A stretch of 64,000 nucleotides of DNA, taken from positions 1,042,705 through 1,106,704 of the forward strand of contig NZ_GL890993.1 of assembly GCF_000212855.1 (NCBI RefSeq). Direction: 5' to 3'. Shown piece by piece: positions 1 to 9,382 of the stretch. The position numbers and the translations under genes are program-made. The DNA comes from Streptococcus sanguinis SK355 (GTDB lineage: Bacteria > Bacillota > Bacilli > Lactobacillales > Streptococcaceae). Every line of letters starts with the position of its first letter. Within the stretch, counting starts at the first letter, position 1. The notes under the pieces were generated by a model. That model was given only the letters and a program-made list of their open reading frames with translations. It did not search any database and was not told where the DNA came from.

Positions 1-60
1 CTGCGCCAGTCTTTGGACATGGAGCAGATTTATCAAATCATCAACAGAGAAGAAAAATGA
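1..60 (+). CDS. C-terminal end of a cobalamin-operon gene, possibly cobyric acid synthase
   Basis: Only the last 19 codons are in the window (frame 1, reading LRQSLDMEQIYQIINREEK, then TGA). The stop overlaps the next start as ATGA, so it is translationally coupled to the adenosyltransferase gene. The LRQSLDM..IY tail resembles my recollection of the C-terminus of CbiP-type cobyric acid synthases, which would suit the position upstream of cob genes. Nineteen residues cannot prove the family, so the identity is a guess while the existence of a reading frame is fairly secure. Confidence 0.5.
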   Translation: MRQSLDMEQIYQIINREEK

Positions 61-632
61 GAATTTATACGAAATACGGAGACAAGGGCTTCACACGGCT
101 CTACGGTGGGGACCGAGTATCCAAGACCCATATTCGGGTCGAAGCTTATGGAACAATGGATGAGCTATGCTCGCATCTAGGCTATGTCGTATCTGAGATG
201 CGTGACTATCCTATCTTGGATGACCTGCGTCTGGAATGCGAGGAAATCCAGCAGCATCTCTTTGACTGTGGCAGCGACTTGGCTACACCGAGGGAACTGC
301 GTCCCTACAAGCAAGAGCCAGCCAATGTCAGCTGGCTGGAGGAGCGGATGGATGAGTATATGCATATTCCTCCGAAAATCGACCGCTTTATCATTCCGGG
401 TGGCCATAGGATTGCGAGTCTTCTACATGTAGCCCGCACCATGACCAGACGTCTGGAGCGCCGTATGGTAGCTGTTATAGAGGCAGAAGAAGCAGTCAAT
501 GAGATCAGCTTGATCTATATCAACCGTCTGTCGGATTACTTTTTTGTACTGGCTCGATTGGTCAATGATCGTCTAGAGGAGCCAGATACAGTCTACAAAC
601 GCAGCGCGAAAATCTTTCGGGAAAAGAAATAG
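57..632 (+). CDS. PduO-type ATP:cob(I)alamin adenosyltransferase (copy 1)
   Basis: Transfers the 5'-deoxyadenosyl group of ATP to cob(I)alamin or a corrinoid precursor to give the adenosylated form. At 191 aa it has the usual length of a stand-alone PduO-type enzyme. The N-terminal nucleotide loop reads TKYGDKGFTRLYGG where the second copy at 28.2 kb has TKTGDKG, so a normally conserved Thr is Tyr here. The C-terminal NRLSDYFF.LAR helix is intact, as is the DCGSDLATP stretch shared with copy 2. It overlaps the upstream gene by 4 nt and is followed 11 nt later by the precorrin-2 dehydrogenase gene. Its place in the biosynthetic operon suggests a role in de novo synthesis rather than in the catabolic operons. 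Family assignment is secure; the exact substrate is inferred. Confidence 0.9.
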   Translation: MRIYTKYGDKGFTRLYGGDRVSKTHIRVEAYGTMDELCSHLGYVVSEMRDYPILDDLRLECEEIQQHLFDCGSDLATPRELRPYKQEPANVSWLEERMDEYMHIPPKIDRFIIPGGHRIASLLHVARTMTRRLERRMVAVIEAEEAVNEISLIYINRLSDYFFVLARLVNDRLEEPDTVYKRSAKIFREKK

Positions 633-643
633 GAGAAGCTAGC

Positions 644-1075
644 ATGTATCCAGTCATGATTAATATCAGAGAGAAGAAAGTTGTGGTAGTGGGAGGCGGC
701 AAGGTCGCAGCACGGAAGATTAAGACCCTGCTGGCTGAGCAGGCTGCTGTGACAGTGGTCAGTCCGACCCTGCATGCTGATATTCCGCAGGCGGAGATCC
801 AGTGGCTAGCTAGACCCTACCAGACAGGTGATTTGGAAGGCGCGAAACTGGTCTTTGCCTGTACAGATCAGGCAGAAGTTAACTGTCAGATTATGGAGGA
901 TGCGGCACCTAGCCAGCTGGTAAACAATACGGGCGACAAGACCTTTTCTGATTTCTATAATGTAGCTATTGCGCGAAAGAAGGACGTATCTGTCATGATC
1001 TCGACCAATGGCTTCTCGCCCAGCCGTTCCAAGGAGATTCGCAAGAAGATAGAAGCAATTTTAGACCAACTTTAA
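644..1075 (+). CDS. Precorrin-2 dehydrogenase (SirC/Met8/CysG N-terminal type)
   Basis: NAD-dependent oxidation of precorrin-2 to sirohydrochlorin, the branch step to cobalt-sirohydrochlorin in anaerobic B12 synthesis. The 143 aa protein starts MYPVMINIREKKVVVVGGGK: a Rossmann fold with the VVGGGKVAARK dinucleotide motif near residues 15-25. FSDFYNVAIARKKDVSVMIST, near residues 100-120, is typical of this family. It lacks the methyltransferase half of full CysG and is shorter than Met8, so it is a dehydrogenase-only form. A sequence GGAGAAGC lies just before ATG 644. Its position between the adenosyltransferase and hemA links it to corrin rather than siroheme synthesis. Confidence 0.85.
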   Translation: MYPVMINIREKKVVVVGGGKVAARKIKTLLAEQAAVTVVSPTLHADIPQAEIQWLARPYQTGDLEGAKLVFACTDQAEVNCQIMEDAAPSQLVNNTGDKTFSDFYNVAIARKKDVSVMISTNGFSPSRSKEIRKKIEAILDQL

Positions 1076-1090
1076 AAGAAAGAAAGAAGC

Positions 1091-2344
1091 ATGCACCTAT
1101 TATATGTGGGTTTGACCCATCGGGAAACACCGCTGACAATTTTGGAAAAAGCGCATTTTTCAGATCAGGAGGGGCTCAAAGCTCTAAAGCTCCTGAAAAG
1201 AGAAAAAAGTATCTTGGAAAATATCATCCTGTCTACCTGCAATCGGACCGAGCTCTATCTGGTGGTGGACCAGCTGCACACTGGCCGCTACTATTCCAAG
1301 CATTTTTTGGCGGACTGGTTTCAAATTCCTGTCAAGGAGCTGGAAGAGTATTTAGTCTTTCGTGAGGGGGATGAGGCCTTGCGGCATCTGCTGCGGGTTT
1401 CCATCGGCCTGGAATCCAAGATTGTCGGTGAAAGTCAGGTCTTGGGCCAGCTCAAGCAGGCTTTCCTGACAGCACAAGATGCTGGTACGACTGGAATTGT
1501 CCTCAATCAGGCTTTCAAGCAGGCGCTGACCTTTGCCAAGCGCATGCACGATGTTTATCGAATCAATGATCGCCCCATTTCTATCGGACTGACAGCCATC
1601 CAAGAATTGGACCGACTGGGGCTGGATTGCAGCACTAAAAAGGTAGCTGTTATCGGTCTGGGAGAGATTGGTCAGCTAGTGACCAAGTATGCTCTGCAGC
1701 GGCCATTCGAATCCGTCATGCTGCTCAATCGGACGGTCAGCAAGGCCCAGCCTTTTCTGACAGAAGACAGGGTATCTGCCCATGGCTGGGATGAATTGGA
1801 AGCGGTGCTGGCGGATGCGGATGTGGTCTTTTCAGCTGTTAAAACGGAAGAATACATTATCTTTCCCTCCATGCTTAAGGCGGATGCGGTCGTGTTTGAC
1901 CTCTGTCTGCCTCGTTCCTGCCATCCGAGCTCGTCTCTGAAGCTCTATAATATTGAAAATCTAACCAATCAACTGGAGCAATACAAAGCGGAGCGGCAGG
2001 AGATTGCCGGTCGGATTGCTTTGGAGATTGATGAGGAGCTGGTCAAGTTTGCTGACTGGCGTCAGCAGTTGGGCATTATTCCTCTGATTCAGGAAATCAG
2101 GGATAAGGCTTTGGAAGCTCAAGCTTCGGCCATGGAAAGCCTTAATCGCAAGATTCCGGATTTGACCGAGCGGGAGCAAAAGCAGATTTCCAAGCACATG
2201 AAGAGTATTATCAACCAAGTCTTGAAGGAGCCAATCTTGCAGCTCAAAGAGCTGTCAGTCGGTGAGCATTCAGACTATGACATTGCCTTGATTGCCAAGA
2301 TATTTGGCTTGCACAGAGAAAGGGGAAAAGATGAAGGTCATTAA
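1091..2344 (+). CDS. hemA: Glutamyl-tRNA reductase
   Basis: First enzyme of the C5 tetrapyrrole pathway: reduces Glu-tRNA(Glu) to glutamate-1-semialdehyde with NADPH. The 417 aa length is normal. The catalytic cysteine is Cys50 in ILSTCNRTELY. A Rossmann segment VAVIGLGEIGQLV lies near residue 185, and a C-terminal dimerisation helix follows. It overlaps hemC by 14 nt (2331-2344). It heads a compact hemA-C-D-B-L series that ends at uroporphyrinogen III. Because it is embedded among cob genes, with no later heme genes in view, it probably feeds corrin rather than heme synthesis. Confidence 0.96.
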   Translation: MHLLYVGLTHRETPLTILEKAHFSDQEGLKALKLLKREKSILENIILSTCNRTELYLVVDQLHTGRYYSKHFLADWFQIPVKELEEYLVFREGDEALRHLLRVSIGLESKIVGESQVLGQLKQAFLTAQDAGTTGIVLNQAFKQALTFAKRMHDVYRINDRPISIGLTAIQELDRLGLDCSTKKVAVIGLGEIGQLVTKYALQRPFESVMLLNRTVSKAQPFLTEDRVSAHGWDELEAVLADADVVFSAVKTEEYIIFPSMLKADAVVFDLCLPRSCHPSSSLKLYNIENLTNQLEQYKAERQEIAGRIALEIDEELVKFADWRQQLGIIPLIQEIRDKALEAQASAMESLNRKIPDLTEREQKQISKHMKSIINQVLKEPILQLKELSVGEHSDYDIALIAKIFGLHRERGKDEGH

Positions 2345-3251
2345 GGTAGGAACCCGCAAGAGTAAGCTGGCCATGACCCAGACCCAACAGTTAGTGGACC
2401 AGCTCAAGGCGCTCCATCCAGAGCGGGATTTTGTCCTCGTTCCCTATACCACAAAAGGAGATCGCTTGACCCATGTCAGCCTCCAGGAAATTGGCGGCAA
2501 GGGAGTCTTTGTCAAGGAAATTGAGCGGGCTCTCTTGGCTGGTGAGATTGATATGGCGGTTCACAGTCTCAAGGACATGCCGGCTAAGCTAGCTGAAGGC
2601 TGTGCGCTCGGTGCGATTAGTCAGCGAGAAGATGTTCGGGATTGCTTGATTTTCCGTCAATCTGGCCAGACGCTAGCTGACCTGCCTGAGGGCGCTCTTA
2701 TAGGAACCAGCAGCATTCGCCGACAGGTTCAGCTGCAGGCTCAGAGACCGGATTTGGCTTTCAAGCCACTTCGGGGCAATATCGATACCCGCATCAAGAA
2801 GCTGGAAGAAGGCGAATACGATGCAATTGTCTTGGCTATGGCCGGTCTTAAACGTTTGGGCTGGCTGGACCAAAGCCGTCTTCACATTCAGCCTTTAGAG
2901 ACCAGTCTTTGCCTGCCGGCTATTTCTCAGGGAGCTTTGGCGGTGGAATGCCGGGAAGAGGATGAGGAGCTACGGAGTCTCTTGGCGGCTGTTCAGGATG
3001 AGAAGACAGCTGCTGAAGTGGCAGTTGAACGGGCAGTTTTGGCTCAGATGAATGCAGACTGCACCTTCCCTATCGCTGCTTTTGCCCAGAAAAACGGTCA
3101 AAACTACCAACTAGAGGCCATGCTGGCCAAGGAGGACGGCCAATGCATCTTTGTCAGCCTTCAAGGGCAGGATGGTCAGGAATTAGCAGAGCAGGCTGTG
3201 CGTCAGTTAGCCGATAAGGGAGCAGTAGGAATGCCATGGTTAAAAAAATAA
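2331..3251 (+). CDS. hemC: Hydroxymethylbilane synthase (porphobilinogen deaminase)
   Basis: Polymerises four porphobilinogens into hydroxymethylbilane. I chose ATG 2331 (MKVIKVGTRKSKLAMTQ) over an in-frame ATG at 2292: the family begins with exactly this VGTRKS.LA motif, and AGAAAGGGGAAAAG just upstream gives a ribosome site. This gives 306 aa. The dipyrromethane-cofactor cysteine is Cys244 in NADCTFPIAAFA. The substrate-binding segments VHSLKDMP (about residues 77-84), GTSSIRR (about 125-131) and RGNIDTR (about 148-154) are present. It overlaps hemA by 14 nt and hemD by 16 nt, indicating translational coupling. Confidence 0.96.
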   Translation: MKVIKVGTRKSKLAMTQTQQLVDQLKALHPERDFVLVPYTTKGDRLTHVSLQEIGGKGVFVKEIERALLAGEIDMAVHSLKDMPAKLAEGCALGAISQREDVRDCLIFRQSGQTLADLPEGALIGTSSIRRQVQLQAQRPDLAFKPLRGNIDTRIKKLEEGEYDAIVLAMAGLKRLGWLDQSRLHIQPLETSLCLPAISQGALAVECREEDEELRSLLAAVQDEKTAAEVAVERAVLAQMNADCTFPIAAFAQKNGQNYQLEAMLAKEDGQCIFVSLQGQDGQELAEQAVRQLADKGAVGMPWLKK

Positions 3252-3961
3252 TCTTTACCAGAGAGCAGGCGCCAGACTCTGCCTGGCTAGAAAAGATCAG
3301 ACAGTCTGGATTTGAGACGCACCATGTCCCTCTCATTCGCTGCCAGTCTCTGCCCTTGCCAGAAGCTGTCCAAGCAATTCTGTCAGAAGCTGACTGGGTC
3401 TTTTTTACCAGTGCTGTCGCAGTGGAGGCTTTCAGTTCCTATCTGAAAGCTGACCACCAGATTGCGACCATTGGGCCTCAGACCAGTCAGGCGCTGGACA
3501 AGCTAGGCCGAGCCTGTGATTTTGAGTCTAGCAGCCACTATGGTCTTGACTTTATTCAGGAGTGGCTGGATTTGGCTCTGCCGACGCAGAAGATCTTGCT
3601 GCCCCAGAGCAGCCTGTCCAATCCCAGTCTGGCCGAGAAATTAAAAGAAGCAGGTCATGAGGTCTGGGCTTGGCCTATGTACGAAACGACCTCAAATCCT
3701 GCTGGTCAAGACCAGCTCGAGACCTATCTGTCCCAGAAGGATGTGATTTGGACCTTTGCCAGTCCGTCGGCTTGGCAGAGTTTTTGTGCTATTAAGCCCC
3801 ATCTAGCGACCAGCCATCAGATTGCAGTCATTGGCCAGACAACGGCTCAGGCGGTTAAGGGGTCCGGCTATAGGGTAGACTACCAGCCCCAGAGTCCTTC
3901 TGTTGAGGAAATGGTAAAGGAAATAATCAAGAAAGAAGAGAAGAAGCATGGAATTTTATAG
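3236..3961 (+). CDS. hemD: Uroporphyrinogen-III synthase
   Basis: Cyclises hydroxymethylbilane with inversion of ring D to give uroporphyrinogen III, the branch point to corrins. The 241 aa protein begins [20 protein letters not shown]. It shows the two-domain pattern of this weakly conserved family, with [12 protein letters not shown] near residue 60 and [12 protein letters not shown] near residue 170. Position between hemC and hemB is the strongest support. The start lies inside the hemC end (16 nt overlap), and the end overlaps hemB by 14 nt. Confidence 0.92.
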   Translation: MVKKIIFTREQAPDSAWLEKIRQSGFETHHVPLIRCQSLPLPEAVQAILSEADWVFFTSAVAVEAFSSYLKADHQIATIGPQTSQALDKLGRACDFESSSHYGLDFIQEWLDLALPTQKILLPQSSLSNPSLAEKLKEAGHEVWAWPMYETTSNPAGQDQLETYLSQKDVIWTFASPSAWQSFCAIKPHLATSHQIAVIGQTTAQAVKGSGYRVDYQPQSPSVEEMVKEIIKKEEKKHGIL

Positions 3962-4919
3962 ACATCGCAGGCTGAGAAGAAGCAGCGGTTTGCGGCAGCT
4001 GGTTCGAGAAACCAAGCTGTCTGTGGATGACTTTATCCAGCCCTTATTTGTCAAGGAAGGCTTGACTGAAAAGCAAGAAGTTGCCTCCATGCCGGGAGTT
4101 TATCAGTTCTCCCTCGAGGATTTGCTGCCAGAAGTTCAGGAATGTGTGGACTTGGGCATTCGGGCTTTTATCGTCTTTGGCATTCCGTCAGAAAAGGACG
4201 AAAGAGGCAGTCAGGCTTCAGCTGAAAATGGCATTGTCCAGGGAGCTATCCGTCTGATCAAGAAGCATTTCCCTGAGACGGTCGTCATTGCAGACACCTG
4301 TCTCTGTGAGTTTACCAGTCACGGCCATTGCGGTATTTTGCGAGGGGAGGAAGTGGACAATGATCTGTCTCTGACTAGACTGACAGAAGTCGCTGTCAGC
4401 CAAGCCAGGGCTGGAGCAGATGTCATTGCGCCTTCCAATGCCATGGACGGTTTTGTGACAGCTATCCGTCAGGGGCTTGATGCGGCTGGCTTTGAAGACA
4501 TTCCCATCATATCCTATGCGATTAAGTTTGCCTCTAGCTTTTATGGACCTTTCCGAGATGCAGGTGAGAGTGCTCCGGCTTTTGGCGACCGCAAGACCTA
4601 TCAGATGGATCCGGCCAATCGCTTGGAGGCTCTAAGAGAAGCCAAGAGCGATGAGGAGCAGGGAGCAGACTTTCTCATGGTTAAGCCGGCTCTGGCCTTT
4701 CTGGATATCCTCAGAGAGCTGCGCCAGGAAACCCGGCTGCCTCTGGTGACCTATAATGTCAGTGGAGAATACGCCATGGTTAAGGCAGCCGCTCAGCAGG
4801 GCTGGATCAATGAAAAAGCTATTGTTATGGAAACTTTGACCAGTATGAAGCGGGCTGGTGCAGACTTGATTATCACCTATTTTGCCAAGGATGCGGCTGG
4901 CTATCTGAGAGAAGGATAG
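3948..4919 (+). CDS. hemB: Delta-aminolevulinic acid dehydratase (porphobilinogen synthase)
   Basis: Condenses two 5-aminolevulinates into porphobilinogen. The 323 aa length is standard. The zinc-type cysteine cluster is present in [16 protein letters not shown] (about residues 118-133). The two active-site lysines are in [14 protein letters not shown] (about 190-203) and [10 protein letters not shown] (about 243-252). The SD AGAAGAGAAGAAG precedes ATG 3948. The start lies 14 nt inside hemD. A 43 nt gap with a strong ribosome site separates it from hemL. Confidence 0.97.
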   Translation: MEFYRHRRLRRSSGLRQLVRETKLSVDDFIQPLFVKEGLTEKQEVASMPGVYQFSLEDLLPEVQECVDLGIRAFIVFGIPSEKDERGSQASAENGIVQGAIRLIKKHFPETVVIADTCLCEFTSHGHCGILRGEEVDNDLSLTRLTEVAVSQARAGADVIAPSNAMDGFVTAIRQGLDAAGFEDIPIISYAIKFASSFYGPFRDAGESAPAFGDRKTYQMDPANRLEALREAKSDEEQGADFLMVKPALAFLDILRELRQETRLPLVTYNVSGEYAMVKAAAQQGWINEKAIVMETLTSMKRAGADLIITYFAKDAAGYLREG

Positions 4920-4962
4920 AGACTGCGGAAAATCAGCAGTTTTCTAGATAAGGAGGACGAAC

Positions 4963-6261
4963 TTGAAGAGAGAACATTCCAACCAATATTTCGCAGAGGC
5001 TCAAAAGCTCTTTCCAGGCGGAGTCAATAGTCCTGTCCGGGCTTTTAAGGCTGTGGGCGGTCATCCGCTTTTTATCGAAAAAGCCAGCGGAGCCTATTTG
5101 CATGATGTTGATGGTAACCGCTATATTGACTACGTCCTGTCTTGGGGGCCTATGATTTTGGGACATGCTCCTAAGGATGTTTTGCCGGCAGTTGAGGAAG
5201 CTATTTGGGAGGGAACCAGCTTTGGTGCTCCGAGCCCCAGAGAGATTGCCCTCGGCCAGCTGGTGCAGGAGCGTCTGCCTTTCATGGAAAGAATGAGGAT
5301 GGTCAATTCGGGAACGGAAGCGACCATGAGCGCCATTCGGGTAGCGCGTGGGGTGACCAAGCGTTCTAAAATTGTCAAATTTATCGGCTGCTATCACGGC
5401 CACAGCGATTCCTTTTTGGTTCAGGCTGGTTCAGGCTTGGCCAGCTTTGGGATTGCAGATTCTGCTGGAGTCATTGCTCAGGTAGCTGGAGAAACTCTGG
5501 CCTTGCCTTACAATGATACAGATGCTCTCAAGGCTTGCTTTGAAAAGCATGGAGACGACATTGCCTGTGTCATTTTAGAAGCAGTTGCTGGCAATATGGG
5601 CTTGATACCCGCGGATGCGGATTTCATCAGTACTATTCGCTCCCTCACTCAGGAATACGCCTCTCTCTTCATCGTGGACGAGGTCATGAGTGGTTTCCGA
5701 GCTCATTATCAGGGGGCCGTCGGCCTCTATCAGACAGAGCCAGACCTTGTCTGCTTGGGCAAGGTTATCGGTGGCGGCTTCCCAGTCGCAGCCTTTGGCG
5801 GCAAGGCCGTCTATATGGATCAGGTAGCGCCTCTAGGCAGCATCTACCAGGCTGGTACCTTGTCGGGCAATCCAGTCGCTATGACGGCTGGTTATGAAAC
5901 CCTGAAACAGCTAACACCGGAGCTCTTTGCTGAGATTGAAGAGAAAACAAGCTACCTCTGTGATGGCTTGCGAAATCTAGCAGACAAGTACAGTATTGAT
6001 TTGCAAGTCGTATCAAAAGGGACCATGTTTGGCTTCTTCTTCAGTCAGAAGCCAGTCCGTAACTTTGAGGATTCTAAGGCGGCTGACCATGCTCAGTTTG
6101 CAAGACTGCACGGTCTCTTGCTGGAAGAGGGCATTTATCTGGCGCCATCTCAGTATGAAACCAACTTTATGTCCAGTGCCCATACTAGAGCGGATTTAGA
6201 CCAGACCTTGGCAGCCTTTGAGCGGGCATTTCAAGAAATGAAAGAAGAAGCAAATGGCTAA
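4963..6261 (+). CDS. hemL: Glutamate-1-semialdehyde 2,1-aminomutase
   Basis: PLP enzyme that isomerises glutamate-1-semialdehyde to 5-aminolevulinate, the step between HemA and HemB. It is 432 aa. The start is TTG 4963, decided by the SD AAGGAGG at 4950-4956 and by the family N-terminus [23 protein letters not shown] being complete. The PLP lysine is in [18 protein letters not shown] (about residue 267). [15 protein letters not shown] and [13 protein letters not shown] are typical. It overlaps cobU by 8 nt, so heme-precursor and late cobalamin genes form one transcription unit. Confidence 0.96.
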   Translation: MKREHSNQYFAEAQKLFPGGVNSPVRAFKAVGGHPLFIEKASGAYLHDVDGNRYIDYVLSWGPMILGHAPKDVLPAVEEAIWEGTSFGAPSPREIALGQLVQERLPFMERMRMVNSGTEATMSAIRVARGVTKRSKIVKFIGCYHGHSDSFLVQAGSGLASFGIADSAGVIAQVAGETLALPYNDTDALKACFEKHGDDIACVILEAVAGNMGLIPADADFISTIRSLTQEYASLFIVDEVMSGFRAHYQGAVGLYQTEPDLVCLGKVIGGGFPVAAFGGKAVYMDQVAPLGSIYQAGTLSGNPVAMTAGYETLKQLTPELFAEIEEKTSYLCDGLRNLADKYSIDLQVVSKGTMFGFFFSQKPVRNFEDSKAADHAQFARLHGLLLEEGIYLAPSQYETNFMSSAHTRADLDQTLAAFERAFQEMKEEANG

Positions 6262-6838
6262 GATTGTGTTAGTGACAGGCGGGGCCAGAAGCGGTAAGTC
6301 GGCATTTGCGGAGGAGCGACTAGCGGACCAAGAGCGAGTTTGCTATATTGCGACCGGCCTGCCCCGAGGAGAAGATCCAGAATGGCAGGAGCGGATTCGG
6401 CTGCACCAAGAACGCCGGCCGGCTTCCTGGACGACTCAGGAGCAGTACGCTGGATTGGCAGACTGGCTGCGAGAGCAATCGCATCCAGTTTATCTGCTGG
6501 ATTGTGCCACCCTTCTGACCAGCAATCGCCTCTTTGATTTAATTGCCCAGCATTATCCAGACAAGCTGGAGCTGACCGAGGAACATTTTCTCAGTCGGCA
6601 GGAGCAGTCTTTCCTGCTGCAGCTCCTGGAAGAAGAATGGCAAGAGCTCCTATCTGCAATCCGTCAGACTGATGCTGAGTGCTGGATTGTAACGGACGAG
6701 GTTGGCCTGGGTATTGTCCCAGAGACCAGACTAGGACGCTTCTTCCGTGATGTGCAGGGCAAGATCAACCAACTGATTGCAAAGGAGGCGAGTGAGGCCT
6801 ATTTAGTCATCTGCGGCCTCGCTCAGCAGTTGAAATGA
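6254..6838 (+). CDS. cobU: Adenosylcobinamide kinase / adenosylcobinamide-phosphate guanylyltransferase
   Basis: Bifunctional nucleotide-loop enzyme that phosphorylates adenosylcobinamide and then attaches GMP to activate it for CobS. The 194 aa length is normal. The P-loop is [14 protein letters not shown] at residues 7-20, followed by VCYIATGLP and the RP.SW segment. The late [20 protein letters not shown] motif is highly characteristic of CobU. It overlaps hemL by 8 nt and cobS by 4 nt (ATGA). Confidence 0.95.
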   Translation: MAKIVLVTGGARSGKSAFAEERLADQERVCYIATGLPRGEDPEWQERIRLHQERRPASWTTQEQYAGLADWLREQSHPVYLLDCATLLTSNRLFDLIAQHYPDKLELTEEHFLSRQEQSFLLQLLEEEWQELLSAIRQTDAECWIVTDEVGLGIVPETRLGRFFRDVQGKINQLIAKEASEAYLVICGLAQQLK

Positions 6839-7563
6839 TAAAGGCATTGATTATCTATACTCAATTTTTTAGCCGGATTGTGATTCCAAAGGCAGTGGAT
6901 ATTTCCTATCTGCGACGGGGGCTTCCTTTTCTGACCCTCTTTGGCCTCTTGCTGGGGCTGATTTCAGGTGGATTTTATTTCCTGACGAGCCTAGTTCTGC
7001 CAGGGATGGTCGCTTGGGTTCTGACCCTTGCTTTCGATGTTCTGCTGACGGGCGGCTTTCACTTAGATGCCCTAGCGGATACGGCAGACGGTCTCTTCTC
7101 CTCTCGTAAGAAGGAGCGGATGCTAGAGATTATGAAGGACAGTCGGATTGGCAGCAATGGCGTTCTGGCGCTCATTCTCTACTATGCTCTGATGCTGGTT
7201 CTCTACCCTTATTTGCCAGAGCCTCGCTGGTTTATCGTGGCTAGTCTGACCATGATTGGCAAGGCTGGTCTGAGCCTACAGCTTTACCGGATGACCTATG
7301 CTAGAGAAGGCGGCGGCTCGGGGAATTTCTTCAGCGGCAGCAAGACTGGTCATATCCTGCTTGCCCAGCTTTTACCTTTGCTCCTATCTCTGCTGGTTTT
7401 CAGCTGGAGAGGCCTTCTGGCTTACGGTTTGGTATTTCTGGGAGCAATCGGCTATCGCCGGTTCGTTTATAATAAAATTGACGGTCACACAGGCGATACG
7501 CTGGGAGCCTATGTCGAAATTGCCCAGCTCCTCTATCTCTTAGGATTGGTGGTGCTAGGATGA
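6835..7563 (+). CDS. cobS: Adenosylcobinamide-GDP ribazoletransferase (cobalamin synthase)
   Basis: Integral membrane enzyme joining adenosylcobinamide-GDP to alpha-ribazole(-phosphate). At 242 aa it has several hydrophobic spans (for example about residues 30-65 and 110-135). The acidic motif GGFHLDALADTADGLFSS near residues 74-90 is the family's metal-binding active site, followed by KKERMLEIMKDSRIGSNG. It overlaps cobU and cobC by 4 nt each, a fully coupled trio. Confidence 0.95.
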   Translation: MIKALIIYTQFFSRIVIPKAVDISYLRRGLPFLTLFGLLLGLISGGFYFLTSLVLPGMVAWVLTLAFDVLLTGGFHLDALADTADGLFSSRKKERMLEIMKDSRIGSNGVLALILYYALMLVLYPYLPEPRWFIVASLTMIGKAGLSLQLYRMTYAREGGGSGNFFSGSKTGHILLAQLLPLLLSLLVFSWRGLLAYGLVFLGAIGYRRFVYNKIDGHTGDTLGAYVEIAQLLYLLGLVVLG

Positions 7564-8132
7564 AAAGATGGTATCTGATGCGGCATGGTCAGACAGACTA
7601 CAACCGCAGGCGCTGTTTCTACGGTAGCCATGATGTCTCTATCAACGGGCAAGGCCAAAAAGATGCCAAGCAGCTGGCGCTACTGATGCAGGAGCACCCA
7701 GTTGATGTGATTTACACCAGTTGTCTCAAGCGGACGCAGGAAACAGCTCAGCTGGCTTTTCTAGACAGGCAAATAAAGTTGATAAGTGATTTTGACGAGC
7801 GAGGCTTTGGGCAATGGGAAGGCTTGACAGCTGATGAGATTGAAGCGGCGTTTCCAGAAGTCTGGCAGGCTTGGCTGGAGGCCCCCTTTGAGGTCACGCC
7901 TCCTGAGGCAGAAGTTTTCGCAGACTTTCAGACCAGAGTCTGGACAGCAACAGACCGCCTGCTAGATAGTACTGATGAGTCAATCGCTCTAGTCGCTCAT
8001 TTGGGAGTGCTGCGCCTGATTTACCAACATTTGGTTGACCTAAAGGCGGTTTTTTGGAACATTGATGTCCCCCAAGGACGAGTGCTGCTCTTGGAAGAGC
8101 GCGACCAGAATTGGCAGGCTACTTTACTCTAA
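7560..8132 (+). CDS. cobC: Alpha-ribazole-phosphate phosphatase (histidine phosphatase family)
   Basis: Removes the phosphate from alpha-ribazole-5'-phosphate or adenosylcobalamin-5'-phosphate, completing the nucleotide loop. The 190 aa protein starts MKRWYLMRHGQTDYNRRRCF with the RHG phospho-histidine motif at residues 8-10. YTSCLKRTQETAQ (about 57-69), a central glutamate in FDERGFGQWEG, and the second histidine in VAHLGVLR are present. The family includes many broad phosphatases; CobC is assigned because it overlaps cobS by 4 nt. The gene ends the cob operon, and a gap of 55 nt follows. Confidence 0.88.
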   Translation: MKRWYLMRHGQTDYNRRRCFYGSHDVSINGQGQKDAKQLALLMQEHPVDVIYTSCLKRTQETAQLAFLDRQIKLISDFDERGFGQWEGLTADEIEAAFPEVWQAWLEAPFEVTPPEAEVFADFQTRVWTATDRLLDSTDESIALVAHLGVLRLIYQHLVDLKAVFWNIDVPQGRVLLLEERDQNWQATLL

Positions 8133-8187
8133 GGATTTATTATTTAAAAACAAACAACAGGATTTATCTTGGGAGAGAGGTGACCAG

Positions 8188-9291
8188 ATGAATACACAGA
8201 TTCAGGATAAATTTACTTTTAAAAATGGTCAGACCATGCGCAATCGCGTTGTCTTGGCGCCTATGACCATCTGCGCTAGTGAGCCCGGTGGCTATGTATC
8301 TCAGGCAGATATTGACTTTTTTGCCCGCCGGTCGAGGTCGGTTGGCATGGTCATTACTGGCAGTACCTATGTCCATCCTCTAGGCAAGTCCTTTGCGGAG
8401 AGCTTCAGCGGCGCTGAGGACGATAAGATTGAGGGGCTTAGCCGTCTAGCCAAGGCCATCAAGGATCAAGGTGCTCTGGCTATTGTCCAGCTCTATCATG
8501 GTGGTCGTATGGTTCTGCCTGATTTGATTGACGGTCAGCCAGTAGCACCCAGCGCTGTCAAGGCTCCGCGCGACTATCTGGCAGAGCCAAGGGCGCTCAA
8601 GAACGCTGAAGTGGAGCAGGTGATAGAGGACTTTCTATCAGCTATCAGACGGGCGATTCAGGCTGGCTTTGACGGAGTCGAGCTTCATGGCGCCAATACC
8701 TACCTGATCCAGCAGTTTGTCTCTCCTCATTCAAATATCCGTCAGGACAAGTGGGGCGGCAGCCTTAACAACCGCCTGCGCTTTCCAAAGACCTTGCTGA
8801 AAAGAGCCAAGCAACTAGTCAAAGAAGAGGCCGACCGCCCCTTCCTGATTGGCTACCGCTTTTCTCCGGAAGAGATTGAAGAGCCAGGTATCCAGCTTTA
8901 TGATACCCTGCAGTTACTGGAGCAGCTTATCTATCATCAGGTGGACTATCTGCATATTTCGACCTCAGATGTCTGGCGCTCGTCTATAAGAGATTCTCAG
9001 GACTCGGAGCCAGTGATTCAGAAAATTATCAGAAAAATTAATGATAGAGTGCCTCTCATTGGTGTCGGTCAGATAGAGACCAAGCAGGATGCCCAGCGAG
9101 TATTGGATGCGGGGATTCCGCTCTTTGCTCTCGGAAAGGCCCTGCTCCTAGACCCAGACTGGGCTGAAAAAGTTGTCTCCGGCCGAGAGGCAGAAGTTAT
9201 CCGAGCTTATCGCGATGAGTTGCAGGCTGATTTGGCTCTGCCAACTGCCTTTGTCGAAGATGCCCGAAGCTATCTGGAAGGAAAAGATTAA
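8188..9291 (+). CDS. NADH:flavin oxidoreductase, Old Yellow Enzyme family
   Basis: FMN-dependent TIM-barrel reductase of the OYE/2,4-dienoyl-CoA-reductase-like group. An upstream in-frame ATG at 8062 lies inside cobC; ATG 8188 is preferred because GGGAGAGAGGTG precedes it and the protein then begins at the usual OYE N-terminus (367 aa). FMN and substrate motifs are visible: LAPMTICAS (about 25-33), VQLYHGGRM (about 100), HGANTYLIQQFVSPHSN (about 170), DKWGGSLNNRLRFP (about 188) and the phosphate-binding IGVGQI and ALGKALLLDPDW. There is no C-terminal FeS/FAD domain. The physiological substrate cannot be read from sequence. It follows the cob genes by 55 nt, so it may be co-transcribed, perhaps as a reductase, but that is speculation. 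Confidence 0.88.
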   Translation: MNTQIQDKFTFKNGQTMRNRVVLAPMTICASEPGGYVSQADIDFFARRSRSVGMVITGSTYVHPLGKSFAESFSGAEDDKIEGLSRLAKAIKDQGALAIVQLYHGGRMVLPDLIDGQPVAPSAVKAPRDYLAEPRALKNAEVEQVIEDFLSAIRRAIQAGFDGVELHGANTYLIQQFVSPHSNIRQDKWGGSLNNRLRFPKTLLKRAKQLVKEEADRPFLIGYRFSPEEIEEPGIQLYDTLQLLEQLIYHQVDYLHISTSDVWRSSIRDSQDSEPVIQKIIRKINDRVPLIGVGQIETKQDAQRVLDAGIPLFALGKALLLDPDWAEKVVSGREAEVIRAYRDELQADLALPTAFVEDARSYLEGKD

Positions 9292-9319
9292 GACATACCA
9301 GCCAGAAGGAGGAAAAATA

Positions 9320-9382
9320 ATGAGCAATCATTTGTTTTTCACTCGTTTGCTCTCTCATCTTCAGGACATAGAACCACCTTAG
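9320..9382 (+). CDS. 20-codon leader ORF upstream of an ABC importer operon
   Basis: ATG 9320 is preceded by a near-ideal SD (AAGGAGG at 9306-9312, 7 nt spacing) and encodes MSNHLFFTRLLSHLQDIEPP, then TAG. The last two sense codons are Pro-Pro before the stop, a context known to slow termination. The 3' half of the ORF lies in the 5' arm of an imperfect inverted repeat (GCTCTCT near 9349-9356 with AGAGAGC near 9385-9391). It may be a regulatory leader peptide for the downstream importer, a small functional peptide, or chance. I do not recognise a family. The strong ribosome site is the main support. Confidence 0.45.
   Translation: MSNHLFFTRLLSHLQDIEPP

Noticed and set aside
2292-2330. Upstream extension of hemC
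   Set aside because: Thirteen extra residues (MPRYLACTEKGEK) lie within hemA, have no ribosome site, and precede the conserved N-terminus.
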